Shown here in pieces: positions 1-9,914 of a stretch of DNA of 64,000 bases (position 1 is the first letter of the stretch; the number at the start of each line of letters is the position of its first letter). The DNA lies in the NCBI GenBank assembly GCA_949358305.1, contig CASHSZ010000090.1, positions 51,754-115,753 on the forward strand, written 5' to 3'. The notes beneath the pieces were generated by a model. The model saw only the letters and a list, made by a program, of their open reading frames with translations, did not search any database and was not told the DNA's origin. Both the position numbers and the translations under genes were made by a program. This stretch comes from Strigamia acuminata. Its lineage: Eukaryota; Arthropoda; Chilopoda; Geophilomorpha; Linotaeniidae.

Positions 1-3000
1 ACCAGCGATCTATAGGGGAACACGGTGTCAAGTTGTTCATCCTTTTTCATCCCCATTATCATAGTACCTACAGCCCCAGGTAAATGAACTTTATGCGACC
101 CATCGATTTTGAAATGGTTGCATAATCTCTCGATATATTTGCGCTGATGCACCAAAATCTTGCCATTCACACGCGTAAATTCTATGCCTAGCAAATGGGT
201 CACTGGCCCAAGGTTTACCATTTGAAAGTGTTCTGTAATCCAGGACAGGACATCTTTCTCGATCTTTTCGTTGCGTGAAAAGATGACTAAGTCATCGACA
301 TACACGACTAAAACTACATCTCTGTCCATACAATAAACACAGTTAAACCCAGGGACCGGTTTGAATCCTATGTGCAACAGTCTGTCGTGCAACTTTTCGA
401 ACCACATACGGCCCGACTGGTGCAGGCCGTATAAAGCTTTGTAAAGCTTCCAGCACTTGCCGACATTCTGTGGCGTTTGAAACCCTTTTGGAATTCCCAT
501 GTATTGGACTTCGTCCAAGTCTCCATAGAGATATGCGGCTTTTATATCCGCATGTGTGTCTCTCCAGTTCATGAGGACAACCAACATGCAAAATAACACC
601 AAGATAACAACAAAATTCACCACCGGTGAGAACACCTCGGTGAAATCTATGCCCGGTCGCTGTTTAAAACCTTGGGCGACCAGTCTCGCTCGATGACGTC
701 TTATTTCCCCGGTATTATCTCTCTTGATCTTATAGATCCATTTGCTGCCTAGCAATTGTTGGTCTTTCTCACAATCAACTTCCTCATAGACTTTTCTTTC
801 ATTAAATATGTCAATTTCTTCTTGCATTGCGCCAACCCATTCGGACTTTCGTTCGCCTTTTATAGCCTCCTCGTAGGTGTTGGGCTCAAGCGCACAACAA
901 CCCGCAAAACCCGCAAATGGGTTCGGAAGTTCTACATTTTGAGTTTTCCCTGAGAAATCAAACAGATCTGCCTCAAACTCGTATCCGTTCTCTTGGCACC
1001 AATGCAATGCCTCAATTCTGCTGCGGAGCCTTTTCTTATTCGGCGCTACATAATGCGCATAAGTTGTCCCAGCATCCCTTCCTGTTTGTCTAACATATGG
1101 TTTGATATCCCAATCATTCATATTCAATTTCAACAAAGGAACACCCCCAACTGCTACAGCCTCTTGACCCCCTCTTACGTTTGGAGAAGCTAACAGTGCT
1201 TCTTGGAAAACCTCTTCATCATCACTGACTTCGTCAGTTGGTTCTCCAGTAAATTCAATCAGTTTTGGTCTCTTAAAAACCAGGGGTTTAGGGGTTGTCG
1301 GTAATGGGGGTTTACCAAGTGTCAAATCCACAGCTGGTGGAAGCGGCTTTACAACAGGTGGCACGACTTGTTGAACAGGTAAACCCTGAATTGGGGGACT
1401 TTGACCTGGTAAAGGTTGGCTTGGCTTTGGAACAGGGACATGAACGGGTGCCAAGCTCACAGGAGTTGGGGTTTCTTCGTCTGACTCAAGTCCCAAGTCA
1501 CTCCCATTAAAGTATTCAAAACTTTGTGTCTGTTCCTTTCCCTTTTTCGGAATGCCATTCCCCTTTTCATGCCAATATTCATTTTCGTTAATAGTCACGT
1601 GTTTTGACCCAAAAATCTTATTACGTGTTGGGTCCCATATGCGATATCCCTTTGTGTCAGTACAATAACCTACAAGGGCTCCAACCCAAGCTCTTGGTTC
1701 CAATTTGCTATGGCGTTGTTGGGCAGGGATATGTGTATAACATTTTGATCCAATGCATCTTAAATGCCTAACTGAAGCCCTTTTGTTATAAAATACATTA
1801 TAGGGGGAACGATTGTTCAATTTCGGATGTGGGTATAAGTTCTTAACATAAACGAGGGTTACTGCTAACTCTCCCCACAATCTCTTGGGAAGTTCAGACT
1901 CAATTAACATCGCTCTCACCCCCTCTAAGATTAAGCGGTTCGCCCGCTCTGCGACAGAATTCATTTCGGGCGAATAGGCATTCGTCCGCTCGCATTTAAT
2001 TCCTTCTTGTTGGGCATAATCTTCCCATTCCTTGGATACAAATTCGCCCCCTTTATCAGTTCGTATTGTTTTGACCTTTTTAAATGTGGAGCGTTCAATC
2101 TCTCTTTGCCAAATCTTAAAAATCCCCAATACATCACTTTTCTTTTTCATGATGTATATCCACATAAAGCGTGAATAATCGTCCACTATAAGTAGGAAAT
2201 AACTCCCACCCCCAAGGGTTTTAGTTTGGCTTGCTCCCCAAACATCCATATGTACAAGGTCCAATATGCCTTTGGTCAAAATTTGTCCAATTGGAGGAAA
2301 TCCAGCACGTGTCTTTTTGGCTTTCATGCACGCGTCACACTGGTCCATGTCTTTATTAGACAATTTCACTCCAAAAATATCTGTTGACTTTTCCATGTCA
2401 ACAATGCCCTTTGTGTGTAAATGTGCCATCCGGCCATGCCAGTAACTAATATCTAAAGCTTTATCCGCTTTCCCATCAGACTTAACCCCGTTAATTCCGC
2501 TGGCCGGAAGCGCACTCGCATCAGTTGCGCTAGAAACGATTTTCTCTGGAGTTTTAATGCCCTTCTTGCCTTTTGATGTGTTCAACACTTCACTGTAAGA
2601 CGGTTTCGTAATTTCGCTCGCCTGCGTTACGCATTCACTCGAGTTAGGGTTAGATACGCTATTCTTAACAACATTAACACTTTCAGTAACATTCAATGTA
2701 TTAGTAATCGGATTACTTATGCCAGGTGCTTCCGCATGCGTCGGAATTGCACTTGCATTTACAGAAGGAACCGCAATCTGACAAGAACTCTTGTACATTC
2801 TGTCCGACTGACGCATGGCTGTCAGTATTGGTTCTGTAATCCGTTGTTTGAAAATGACCATCTTTCCTTCACCAACACGGGTTACATACCCAGCCTCATC
2901 AGTGCGACCGAGGGAAATCAAATTCTTAGTGAAATTAGGTGCGTAAAACACATTCCTTAATATGAATGGGTGCCCTTGAGATTTATCTTTCGATTCCAAT

Positions 3001-4082
3001 TTAATATCTCCCACCCCGTCAATTTTGGATGAACCCTCACCCAATCGCACTGAATAATTAGAAAGGGGCTTGTAATTCACGAAACCGTGTTTGGTGAAAG
3101 TAAAGTGGTCGGTGGCGCCAGTGTCCACATACCAAGCCATGTCTTGCACCCCCGATGATGTAACAAATGAAGACACGGTTGTCGTTGATTGTCCGATGGT
3201 CTGTTGAAGTGATGTATAAAATCCTTCCAGTTCCTCAAAAGAGCTCAGATTAGCTTTTCTTCCCCGTGCACGTCCTCGGCCTTTGCCGCGTCCACGAGAC
3301 TGAGAAATATTCGATGCAGATTTGGTCGGCACAATCGTAAAGCCCTGTTTCGATGAAGGGCAATCGCGTGAAAAGTGGCCTTTTCCGCCGCAGTTATAGC
3401 AAACAACTCCTTTTTGTTGCGGCTTTTGCGGATTCGTCGCATAAGCACCAGATGCAGATGCGTCTCCTGGCGCAGTTCCACCATGAGTCCTGTTGTACTC
3501 AGCAAGGAGCCTTTCTTTAACTTTGGCCACTGTGAAGTCGGCCTTGTCCCAGTGGTACACAATGGATTTTAATGCCTCGTATTCAGGCCCGAGGAAATCC
3601 AAATATTGGAACGCGATTTCCTTTTCCGTTAAAGTAATATCCACGTCCTTTAACTCTATCGCCTTCCTGTCCACCCTAGAAGTGAACACGACCATGTCGT
3701 CCCCTGGAAGCATTTGGAGCTGTAAAAACTCCCGGCGTAGCCTGGCTTGTCGCGCCATCGTGGTCGGTTGGTACGCAGTTTTTAATGCGTCCCACGCTTC
3801 TTTTGCTGTTTTATTTGCGACAGCAACCCCTTTCTGCGCTTCTGTGCAGCCGAGACAAATGGAGGAACGTGCACGGGATTCTCGTGCCTGGAAATCACGC
3901 TTCTCCTTCGGGGAGGCCGTTGCGGCCAACGCTGGCTCGGTTCCAATTACGTGAGCCCAAACTCCTTGGTGCTCTAAGTAAAGCTGCATGTCAACGGCCC
4001 AAGACTCATAATTTGCGCCGTCTAATTTGCGAATGTTTGCATTAAATGGCTTGGAAAAATCTTCCATACTTTCACTAGCCAT
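1..4082 (-). CDS. Ty1/Copia retrotransposon Gag-Pol polyprotein (3' end outside window)
   Basis: I read one uninterrupted minus-strand frame of 1360 codons from the ATG at 4082-4080 to the left edge. Domains in order: Gag with a copia-type N-terminus (LDGANYESW near residue 20) and a CCHC zinc knuckle, C228-C231-H236-C241 (CYNCGGKGHFSRDC); aspartic protease with catalytic D320 in WYVDTGATDH; integrase zinc domain H549/H554/C582/C585; integrase core D613, D676, E712, i.e. D,D-35-E spacing; reverse transcriptase from about residue 1079, with D1179 (ADIKAAYLYGDL) and YVDD at 1261-1264. The order protease-integrase-RT defines Copia. The remaining C-terminal part of RNase H, probably 100-150 residues, lies off the window. 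The product would form cytoplasmic virus-like particles, reverse-transcribe the RNA and integrate the cDNA. No stop or frameshift was seen, so the copy may be young. Family assignment is very sure; activity is inference. Confidence 0.95.
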   Translation of the reverse strand, partial: MASESMEDFSKPFNANIRKLDGANYESWAVDMQLYLEHQGVWAHVIGTEPALAATASPKEKRDFQARESRARSSICLGCTEAQKGVAVANKTAKEAWDALKTAYQPTTMARQARLRREFLQLQMLPGDDMVVFTSRVDRKAIELKDVDITLTEKEIAFQYLDFLGPEYEALKSIVYHWDKADFTVAKVKERLLAEYNRTHGGTAPGDASASGAYATNPQKPQQKGVVCYNCGGKGHFSRDCPSSKQGFTIVPTKSASNISQSRGRGKGRGRARGRKANLSSFEELEGFYTSLQQTIGQSTTTVSSFVTSSGVQDMAWYVDTGATDHFTFTKHGFVNYKPLSNYSVRLGEGSSKIDGVGDIKLESKDKSQGHPFILRNVFYAPNFTKNLISLGRTDEAGYVTRVGEGKMVIFKQRITEPILTAMRQSDRMYKSSCQIAVPSVNASAIPTHAEAPGISNPITNTLNVTESVNVVKNSVSNPNSSECVTQASEITKPSYSEVLNTSKGKKGIKTPEKIVSSATDASALPASGINGVKSDGKADKALDISYWHGRMAHLHTKGIVDMEKSTDIFGVKLSNKDMDQCDACMKAKKTRAGFPPIGQILTKGILDLVHMDVWGASQTKTLGGGSYFLLIVDDYSRFMWIYIMKKKSDVLGIFKIWQREIERSTFKKVKTIRTDKGGEFVSKEWEDYAQQEGIKCERTNAYSPEMNSVAERANRLILEGVRAMLIESELPKRLWGELAVTLVYVKNLYPHPKLNNRSPYNVFYNKRASVRHLRCIGSKCYTHIPAQQRHSKLEPRAWVGALVGYCTDTKGYRIWDPTRNKIFGSKHVTINENEYWHEKGNGIPKKGKEQTQSFEYFNGSDLGLESDEETPTPVSLAPVHVPVPKPSQPLPGQSPPIQGLPVQQVVPPVVKPLPPAVDLTLGKPPLPTTPKPLVFKRPKLIEFTGEPTDEVSDDEEVFQEALLASPNVRGGQEAVAVGGVPLLKLNMNDWDIKPYVRQTGRDAGTTYAHYVAPNKKRLRSRIEALHWCQENGYEFEADLFDFSGKTQNVELPNPFAGFAGCCALEPNTYEEAIKGERKSEWVGAMQEEIDIFNERKVYEEVDCEKDQQLLGSKWIYKIKRDNTGEIRRHRARLVAQGFKQRPGIDFTEVFSPVVNFVVILVLFCMLVVLMNWRDTHADIKAAYLYGDLDEVQYMGIPKGFQTPQNVGKCWKLYKALYGLHQSGRMWFEKLHDRLLHIGFKPVPGFNCVYCMDRDVVLVVYVDDLVIFSRNEKIEKDVLSWITEHFQMVNLGPVTHLLGIEFTRVNGKILVHQRKYIERLCNHFKIDGSHKVHLPGAVGTMIMGMKKDEQLDTVFPYRSL

Positions 4083-5265
4083 GATGCGATGCGTAGCACA
4101 ATACACAAAATCACTTAGAATCACAACCCTTGCAAAATATAACACTTAACCCACCAAAAATTAGGCGAAAAATAATGCAATTCCACCCGGGGTACAGCTC
4201 AATAAGTGAGCACAACTTCTCCGACTAGTCGCTACAAGGACCTCCGACCGACACACCTGGGGTCGCGGGAAAATCCCCTTGCTTCGAGCAAGCCTAGCCG
4301 AAAATAAGACGACACTAGGCGAATGCCTAAAGGGTGCCGAATATATTAAAGGGCCCAAACAAAACCTTAATATTATACAGAGTTTCACGACAACCCAAAA
4401 AAAAAACACTTTTAAGATGTTAAGATGGCAAGTTGATGTGTGAATTGCGGGAGGAATCGTCGCAAGTCCAACGCTGGCTGCTTGGAGCTCCCTCGGAGCA
4501 CAGGCGCACACCGGGGTGCTAACCTGTGTGTGTGCGGCAATAATAACCTCGCACACTTCGCGCACGTCCGCGCCTTCGCAATTGCCGTATTGCAAAATTG
4601 CGGTTCTTCAATGTCGAATGCACGTGCGTATTCCGTACGCACGGGTTCTCCAACGTCGGTACGTCGTTCGAGACGTACGTGGTGAACGTTGATCGTTCGT
4701 GATGCGAAATATTCGCGATGATCGCCGCCGCACTCGTATCTGGCGAAAAATGCACAAAATCGACGAACTCCGCCGATAAATTAGTGCTAATGCACGCAAA
4801 ACACCTCACACTGGTGTAAATAATAAATACAGTTACTTGAAAACGCTCGTAGAATCCAAAAACCGCTGAAAAACGATGCTGGAAACAGCCAAAACACTTA
4901 ACACCTGGTCGGCGCCATCTTGGATTCCCGAAAATGTGATCCAGGTTGGGAAAAACAGTTCCGTGTGGTTTTAGCAGTTTCCTCCTGCTAAATGCCGGAT
5001 ATTTTAACGAAAATATCTTGTCCTCACCGCTAATGATGAAAACGCTGGCCGCTCCACGCTGAAAACCGCTCAAAATCGTCGAAAAACGAATAATTTCGAC
5101 TTCGCCGACCCCCGATGTTGGCTGCGCTACTCGGCGACGTGCGGGAAACGTTCCGTGTCGCCCCGCCTCCGTTTTCCGTGCGTCGTGGCCGTCCGCGACG
5201 TGGAAAATCGCCGAAAAATCGCCGAGAATTGCTTTAAATCGACAGGCACTCACCAAAAACGCATG
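4083..5265 (-). other. Copia 5' leader (untranslated, possibly intron-containing)
   Basis: This is 1.18 kb between the primer-binding site and the gag ATG, long for a Copia leader. On the element strand a consensus splice donor GTGAGT lies at 5253-5248, 12 nt after the primer-binding site. A short ATG-containing stretch (ATGCGTTTTTG) precedes it. Candidate acceptors before gag are weak (TATATTTTGCAAG and GTGATTCTAAG, about 4100-4135). A stop-free stretch in another frame (4519-5256) begins only with TTG and has no recognisable domain, so I do not call it a gene. A YY1/Pho-like CAAGATGGCG occurs at 4913-4922. Confidence 0.6.
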
Positions 5266-5277
5266 CCTCTGCTACCA
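5266..5277 (-). other. Copia primer-binding site, initiator tRNA-Met
   Basis: The minus strand reads TGGTAGCAGAGG immediately after a single spacer base from the LTR end (...CCAACA). Animal initiator tRNA-Met ends in CCUCUGCUACCA, so the 12 nt are perfectly complementary. This is where minus-strand DNA synthesis starts. The tRNA sequence is from general knowledge, not a search. Confidence 0.85.
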
Positions 5278-5278
5278 C

Positions 5279-5731
5279 TGTTGGCCTTTAATCTTAAATA
5301 AGGTGAGTTGAAGCAACTTTCAAGGTTTTGCATTACTAGCACAAATTGTGCCGCCATCTTTAATGCAGTGGAAAAACATAAGCAATACAGTATACACGGT
5401 TTGAGGTTATTTGACCTCACAAACTATAAGAAGGACAAATCACTATTGTATTCAATTCGATTTGTCCTGTACAATGTTTAAACATAAACAACTTAAAACA
5501 GAACAAGTTCTTAATACAAAATGCTCATAAGAGCAGACGACAATTAGACAAATCATTATATAAAGGTAAATCAGTTGTGGTAACGAAACACGCATTAGAT
5601 AAAAAGCAATAACAACTGATCTGCAATTCCGGGACATAATACAATGATAAACTAATCGCGTAACAATCGCGCTAATTCGGAAACGCACGAAGTAATCTCT
5701 CCATCGTAAATCGGAACTGACTGTGACAACA
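5279..5731 (-). repeat. Copia 5' LTR (outer boundary uncertain)
   Basis: The inner edge is firm: on the plus strand the LTR begins TGTTGGCC one base after the primer-binding site. The outer edge is not firm, because the partner LTR is off the window. Option 1 ends at CAACA (5727-5731), giving 453 bp, a normal Copia size, with a 5-bp inverted end and a TATATAA box at about 5557-5563 in a sensible place. Option 2 ends at GGCCAACA (7962-7969), giving 2691 bp with a perfect 8-bp inverted end. A YY1/Pho consensus AAGATGGCGGC is at 5360-5350 on the element strand. ATTAAA, a possible polyadenylation signal, occurs near the inner end. I list the shorter option with modest preference. Confidence 0.55.
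5555..5565 (-). promoter_or_regulatory. Putative Copia LTR TATA box
   Basis: The plus strand reads ATTATATAAAG (element strand CTTTATATAAT). In the 453-bp LTR model it lies about 170 nt from the LTR start, a typical U3 position. It is AT-rich, so chance is possible. Confidence 0.35.
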
Positions 5732-8700
5732 CTTGTCCCTAAACTTTACATATCAATAAAAGCATGAAGCTCAGGCAATGCGAACCATTCGCAGCAACTG
5801 CCACGCAAAGGCGTTGACCGCACCCTGACTTGACATGAACCCACGAAACCGCTAAGAGCAGAGAATAAAGAAAGAAAGGAAAGACGTAGTCAGGTGACTG
5901 TGTAAACCAACTGCGACCTCTTGTCCACAGCGACAAGGAAACACGCGCACGCTGACCCATCGACCACAACTTTATCTAACTAACAAAAGAAAAACGGTTC
6001 AATTATCTAAAAAAAAAACGAGCACGTTCCGTGCAAATAAATACCGGCAAAAACGTCAATATTATCACTAAAGCTATTGGCCAAGTATGGCCTCACAAGG
6101 GAAACTAACAAACTGGAACTGTGAAAACCAGCAAGAATTCCAAAACACTAAACTTTCTGCTTTTTTTTTTCGAAGAGGGAATAAGTCCGTACCCAAATAA
6201 TCAATCCATTTCCTCCCCACGAGAAAAGAAAGGAAAGGGGCCTGCTTCTATTTGAAGATCAACAGGTGTCAAACGATACTGAAAAACGTTGGAAGCAGTG
6301 CAACTGCAACCAAATGAAGCGAAGCTACACTTCCTGCACGAAAACTAATCACGTCGTTGAAAAGAAATTAAAACCGGTGGCTATCTTTCAACCGAGCTGC
6401 GCTTTACGAATGCGCCTTGAACAAGGAGGTACCCGATGGACTGCACGTCCGCACTCGGGCCACCGTGTAGCCTGTTGTGAGCAGACTACCACGAAGACTG
6501 AAACTTCTTTAACCGAGAGGGAAATAGAAACTAGATCTAGTTAAAACCCCATGCTCCAATAAGGAGGCTACCGTATGAACGCTTGGCCCACCCCGAGTCG
6601 GAACCAATATGATTGAACCGAGAAACGAGAGAAGAGGGGGGGTTGCTTGACGTCCCTGATTGCGAGGGGCGTCACACATAGACATGAGCAGAAGGACTTG
6701 CCAGTTGCCAACCGCATTACTGGAACCGGTAAGCAACTGCAAGTCGACAATTGACTCGCTCACATACCCATTGACCACATCGTCGATCAGCAAGCCGACT
6801 TCCGGAAATCGCCACTCTACTGAAAGCACGTGTTGTCCAATGACTAAAACGTGTTGCCGAGTGCCGGCGCCAAGAAGGCCGCACACACACGTCCTTCGAC
6901 CCATCCTAGAGTGGGCTCCCTGCCTAGTGCATGTCTGCCTCACTGCAGAGCTAGGGATGAAAGACTAACAACAACTACTCAGTCGCGGGAAGCAAACGTA
7001 GAAATAGGGGCCGCCAAGAGGCGCAGGGACATTGTCTCGGACACGACATCTAACAGAGTATGGCAGTACAAACCTGCCCTCTGAAACACATCGAATGGCA
7101 GTCCTTGCTGTGCACAGCAAAAACGACCATCCAAAACAAGTACCTATATCCTAACGCCACGCTAGCTAGCCGCAACCCAAAAATAGCAAGCAAGCTATTT
7201 CCTAAACGAATAAGCTAAAATGTCCAAATTCTAAGGTTGCCCCAAAGAACTAGAATAACTAAACTCCCTTTTTTAAACGATAAAAGGCGAGACTAATCAC
7301 TAATGAAGACTCATGAAACGCTACGGACGTTTCCACGAAGAGAAAGCGAAAATGCAGAACGTACATCACCAGCGGTAGACACTGGGTGCAGCGGTCAACA
7401 ACAGAAACTGGACTTGCCCAGTGGGCGGTGCGGATCGGCTGCTCTAAACTTCCAGCACCGACAGAAGTCACACGCCTTTCTAAATCCAAACCCACTTGCA
7501 AACAAGTCGTATAACAATCTAAACTAACAGAGATTGACGGACAGGTAAGAACCGACTGACCTCGCGGGCCAGCGCTCGCTCAGCAAGACATGAGCAGCAA
7601 AAGAACGAATCTTGTTCTAAAAACAAGAAACGTTCTACAAACACACGAATACAAACGGGTGTGCCCTCTCCCGAAGCGGAGAGATGATCGACACCAGAGC
7701 TCACGAGGAAACTCGTGCGGCACACGAAAAACATTGGACACAAAACGTAAAGACCAGAGGTCGTCCACATTCCAAACACAAGAGCAGGCTCACATGACGA
7801 GAAGAAGCTAGATCACTCAAGGACCCCCCTGACCGCCGCTCTGATAGGCGGGAAGGACGAGGAGAAGGAACTGGTTGGCTCACAATAGCTAGTAATTTAA
7901 CTTTAGCGTAGGGCAGAAAGCTAAAAGCGGGAGTTAATCGACCCCGAGCTGACGACTAACTGGCCAACACCACTAAAAATTTGCAAATGTGACGACGCTC
8001 CTGTCATTAAGCCTAAAAATTTCTTAAAAAGACTACACGAAAAAGGGAAAAACCCCGGGAGATCAAAGAACTCAAGTCCAAAGAGCTAATAACGTGGTAA
8101 ATTGGCAAACTCGATTAAAAAGGGAAACTTGGAAACAAGTAGCTTTGCTTCTCACATATTAAACCAAAAATTCTTACCAAAAACGTGAGTGAACAAAGAA
8201 TAAAGCTATTAACCAGCACAGGCATAAATGCGATCAGAAAATTAGACTCCCTTATTGAATCCAGACACAGAAAGCCAATAAATACGTACAAATCATTCTT
8301 TGGCACTTAAACAATGAACTGAGGACAATAGCAACCTAACCGTAAGCGAGGAGGGCAAAAACAGAAGTTTAGGGTTTAAGGGGACTCCAAACAAGGCGCA
8401 AATAGGCGTGGAAACTAGCTACACTTGCACAACGACGTATGCAGAAGCATGAAACAGAACTAACGCCCCAAAACTCCCAAAACAACCACAATTTCCCCCA
8501 AAAACCTTAAAATTAACATTTGATGAAAACGAGAAAATATAATCGACAAAAAAAACGAAATCTTCATGGCCGACTCTAGTACATTGCGTTGTGTATAACT
8601 GGCGGCCGACTGACGCTTGAAGAGTGACTCTTCCAAACTCGGTGACCATTCTGTGTGCGCTGACGGCACGAATCTTTTGGCGGGACTGTCCGGTACAACT

Positions 8701-9119
8701 GAGAGAACTCGCTCTGCTGCTGAAGAAACAACTCGACTGGAATCTTGACCGCGTCGCTTGTGAGACGGCGCACGTCTGTGTGGACACAGCCTCGTACTGT
8801 CCAACGAACTGGGCACACGAAATCCTGGAAAATCTTGCCGAAACTCTCTCCATCGACGATCCCGAAGTGGTCGCTGCATTTCGCCATACGACGCACTCGT
8901 ACTGGGCGAATCTGAGACGAATTTCGCCATCCCGAGCAGCAATTCTCGATTTGACCGACAGCCACACGCATTGCGCTTGTGAATGCGCTGGCTTCACACG
9001 ATGCGTCTGTCGTCACTAAGCGCTGGCAGCCTCCACTGCAATTACCGATCTTGTTTCCGAAAATGGCGGCAATGTCACCCATTTTCGAACTCACGGCAAC
9101 CTGACGACACCTGGCTAGC
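5732..9119 (-). other. Internal or leader region of the outer LTR element, no convincing gene
   Basis: About 3.4 kb between the short Copia LTR model and the outer primer-binding site. I see no conserved Gag or Pol motif on either strand and no intact long ORF with recognisable domains. The plus strand is purine-rich in places, for example a tract at about 6221-6240. Around 8580-9020 the sequence is GC-richer and several frames are stop-free for 400-550 bp; I treat these as composition effects unless a search says otherwise. Part of it (5732-7969) could instead belong to a 2.7-kb Copia LTR. It could also be an unusually long leader, a large non-coding (LARD-like) interior, or decayed coding sequence. 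Confidence 0.4.
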
Positions 9120-9137
9120 ATCCTGGTCACGGCACCA
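9120..9137 (-). other. Primer-binding site, tRNA-His type (outer LTR element)
   Basis: The minus strand reads TGGTGCCGTGACCAGGAT. Arthropod-type tRNA-His ends in ATCCTGGTCACGGCACCA as I recall it, which gives 18 complementary nt. A GTGAGT splice donor lies 25 nt downstream at 9094-9089. The match marks this as the 5' end of a minus-strand LTR element distinct from the Copia. Confidence 0.7.
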
Positions 9138-9166
9138 ATTTTGTTTCTAGCAGTGCTTGAAGACCG

Positions 9167-9914
9167 TGTTGCACTCTAGAAGACATTTGAAAATGGTTAA
9201 AATAAATAACCCTATTTACCAGAACTTGTGAAGAATCCCAAAGAAGAAAGTCCATTACAGGAAAAAACCTTGGTGTGAAACCTGTAAAGTGAGCTGTGAA
9301 CATGTTGGGACAATTCAATACTATTGTGCTCAAGTTAGCACACAAAAACGAATTTATTGTAAAGTTAAAATCTATCAAAACATTACACATAAGAGAGGAG
9401 AAAATCAACGTTACTTAGGACTAGAAAAAACATATAACAAGTCAGAGTAGTTGCTGCGCAACCTACAACAATTAGAGCAGCGGCTCTTAGCAACGAGTGG
9501 CAACAATCGCTCGCAAGAGGCGAATTGTCCCTCTAGTGACAAAATGATAAAGCGTATACAAGAAAATACACAGTTTCGAGTATGAAATCATTACAAAAGG
9601 CACAAAACCGTAATAAATTAAGACAAAGTGTTTCAAATAAATGAACTAACCTAGGAACTAACAGCAGCGACTCTTTGGACGAATCCAAGCAGTAAAACTC
9701 CAAAGAATCAAAGAAAAGATACAAGATTACCTTAAAAAAGACAGCTTAAATCAGGTAATTCACCGCTCCCACTTCACAAACTACACGAAATTCATTTAAC
9801 ATTTAGCCAAAACTTAAGCTGCACTATTAACTAAATACAAACTTAAATAATTGATCAATTAAAGCAAATCCGCTATTGCGATAGCAAAAATCCATGTTGC
9901 ACGTGCTCGCAACA
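9167..9914 (-). repeat. 5' LTR of outer, probably BEL/Pao-like, element
   Basis: The plus strand starts TGTTGCAC and ends GCAACA at the satellite junction, giving a 6-bp inverted end and a 748-bp LTR. The BEL element at 25733-35130 has the similar ends TGTTGCAG...TGCAACA, which suggests the same lineage. The spacer to the primer-binding site is 29 nt, against 15 nt in the BEL copy. An alternative inner edge is TG at 9142. The partner LTR was not found between 5732 and 9166, so it is presumably left of the window, beyond the nested Copia. The right edge abuts GCGCTAAGTCAAC of the satellite. Confidence 0.6.

Noticed and set aside
4519-5256. 245-codon open frame in the Copia leader
   Set aside because: It begins at TTG inside a likely splice-donor context, lacks any Gag-like motif and is in a different frame from gag. 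Kept only as a note on the leader.
6221-6240. Plus-strand polypurine tract suggesting a plus-oriented LTR element
   Set aside because: A purine-rich run of about 20 bp is present, but no LTR start, partner LTR or pol sequence on the plus strand supports it.
6266-7811. Small plus- and minus-strand ORFs (60-144 codons) between 6.2 and 7.9 kb
   Set aside because: No recognisable motif, overlapping frames on both strands, mostly non-ATG or weak starts.
8419-9130. Three overlapping minus-strand frames of 160-192 codons
   Set aside because: All three minus frames and one plus frame are open in the same GC-richer stretch, which points to low stop density from base composition. None shows a known domain.
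9120-9137. tRNA-His gene fragment
   Set aside because: Only the 3' 18 nt match, next to an LTR end and on the strand expected for a primer-binding site; no cloverleaf upstream.
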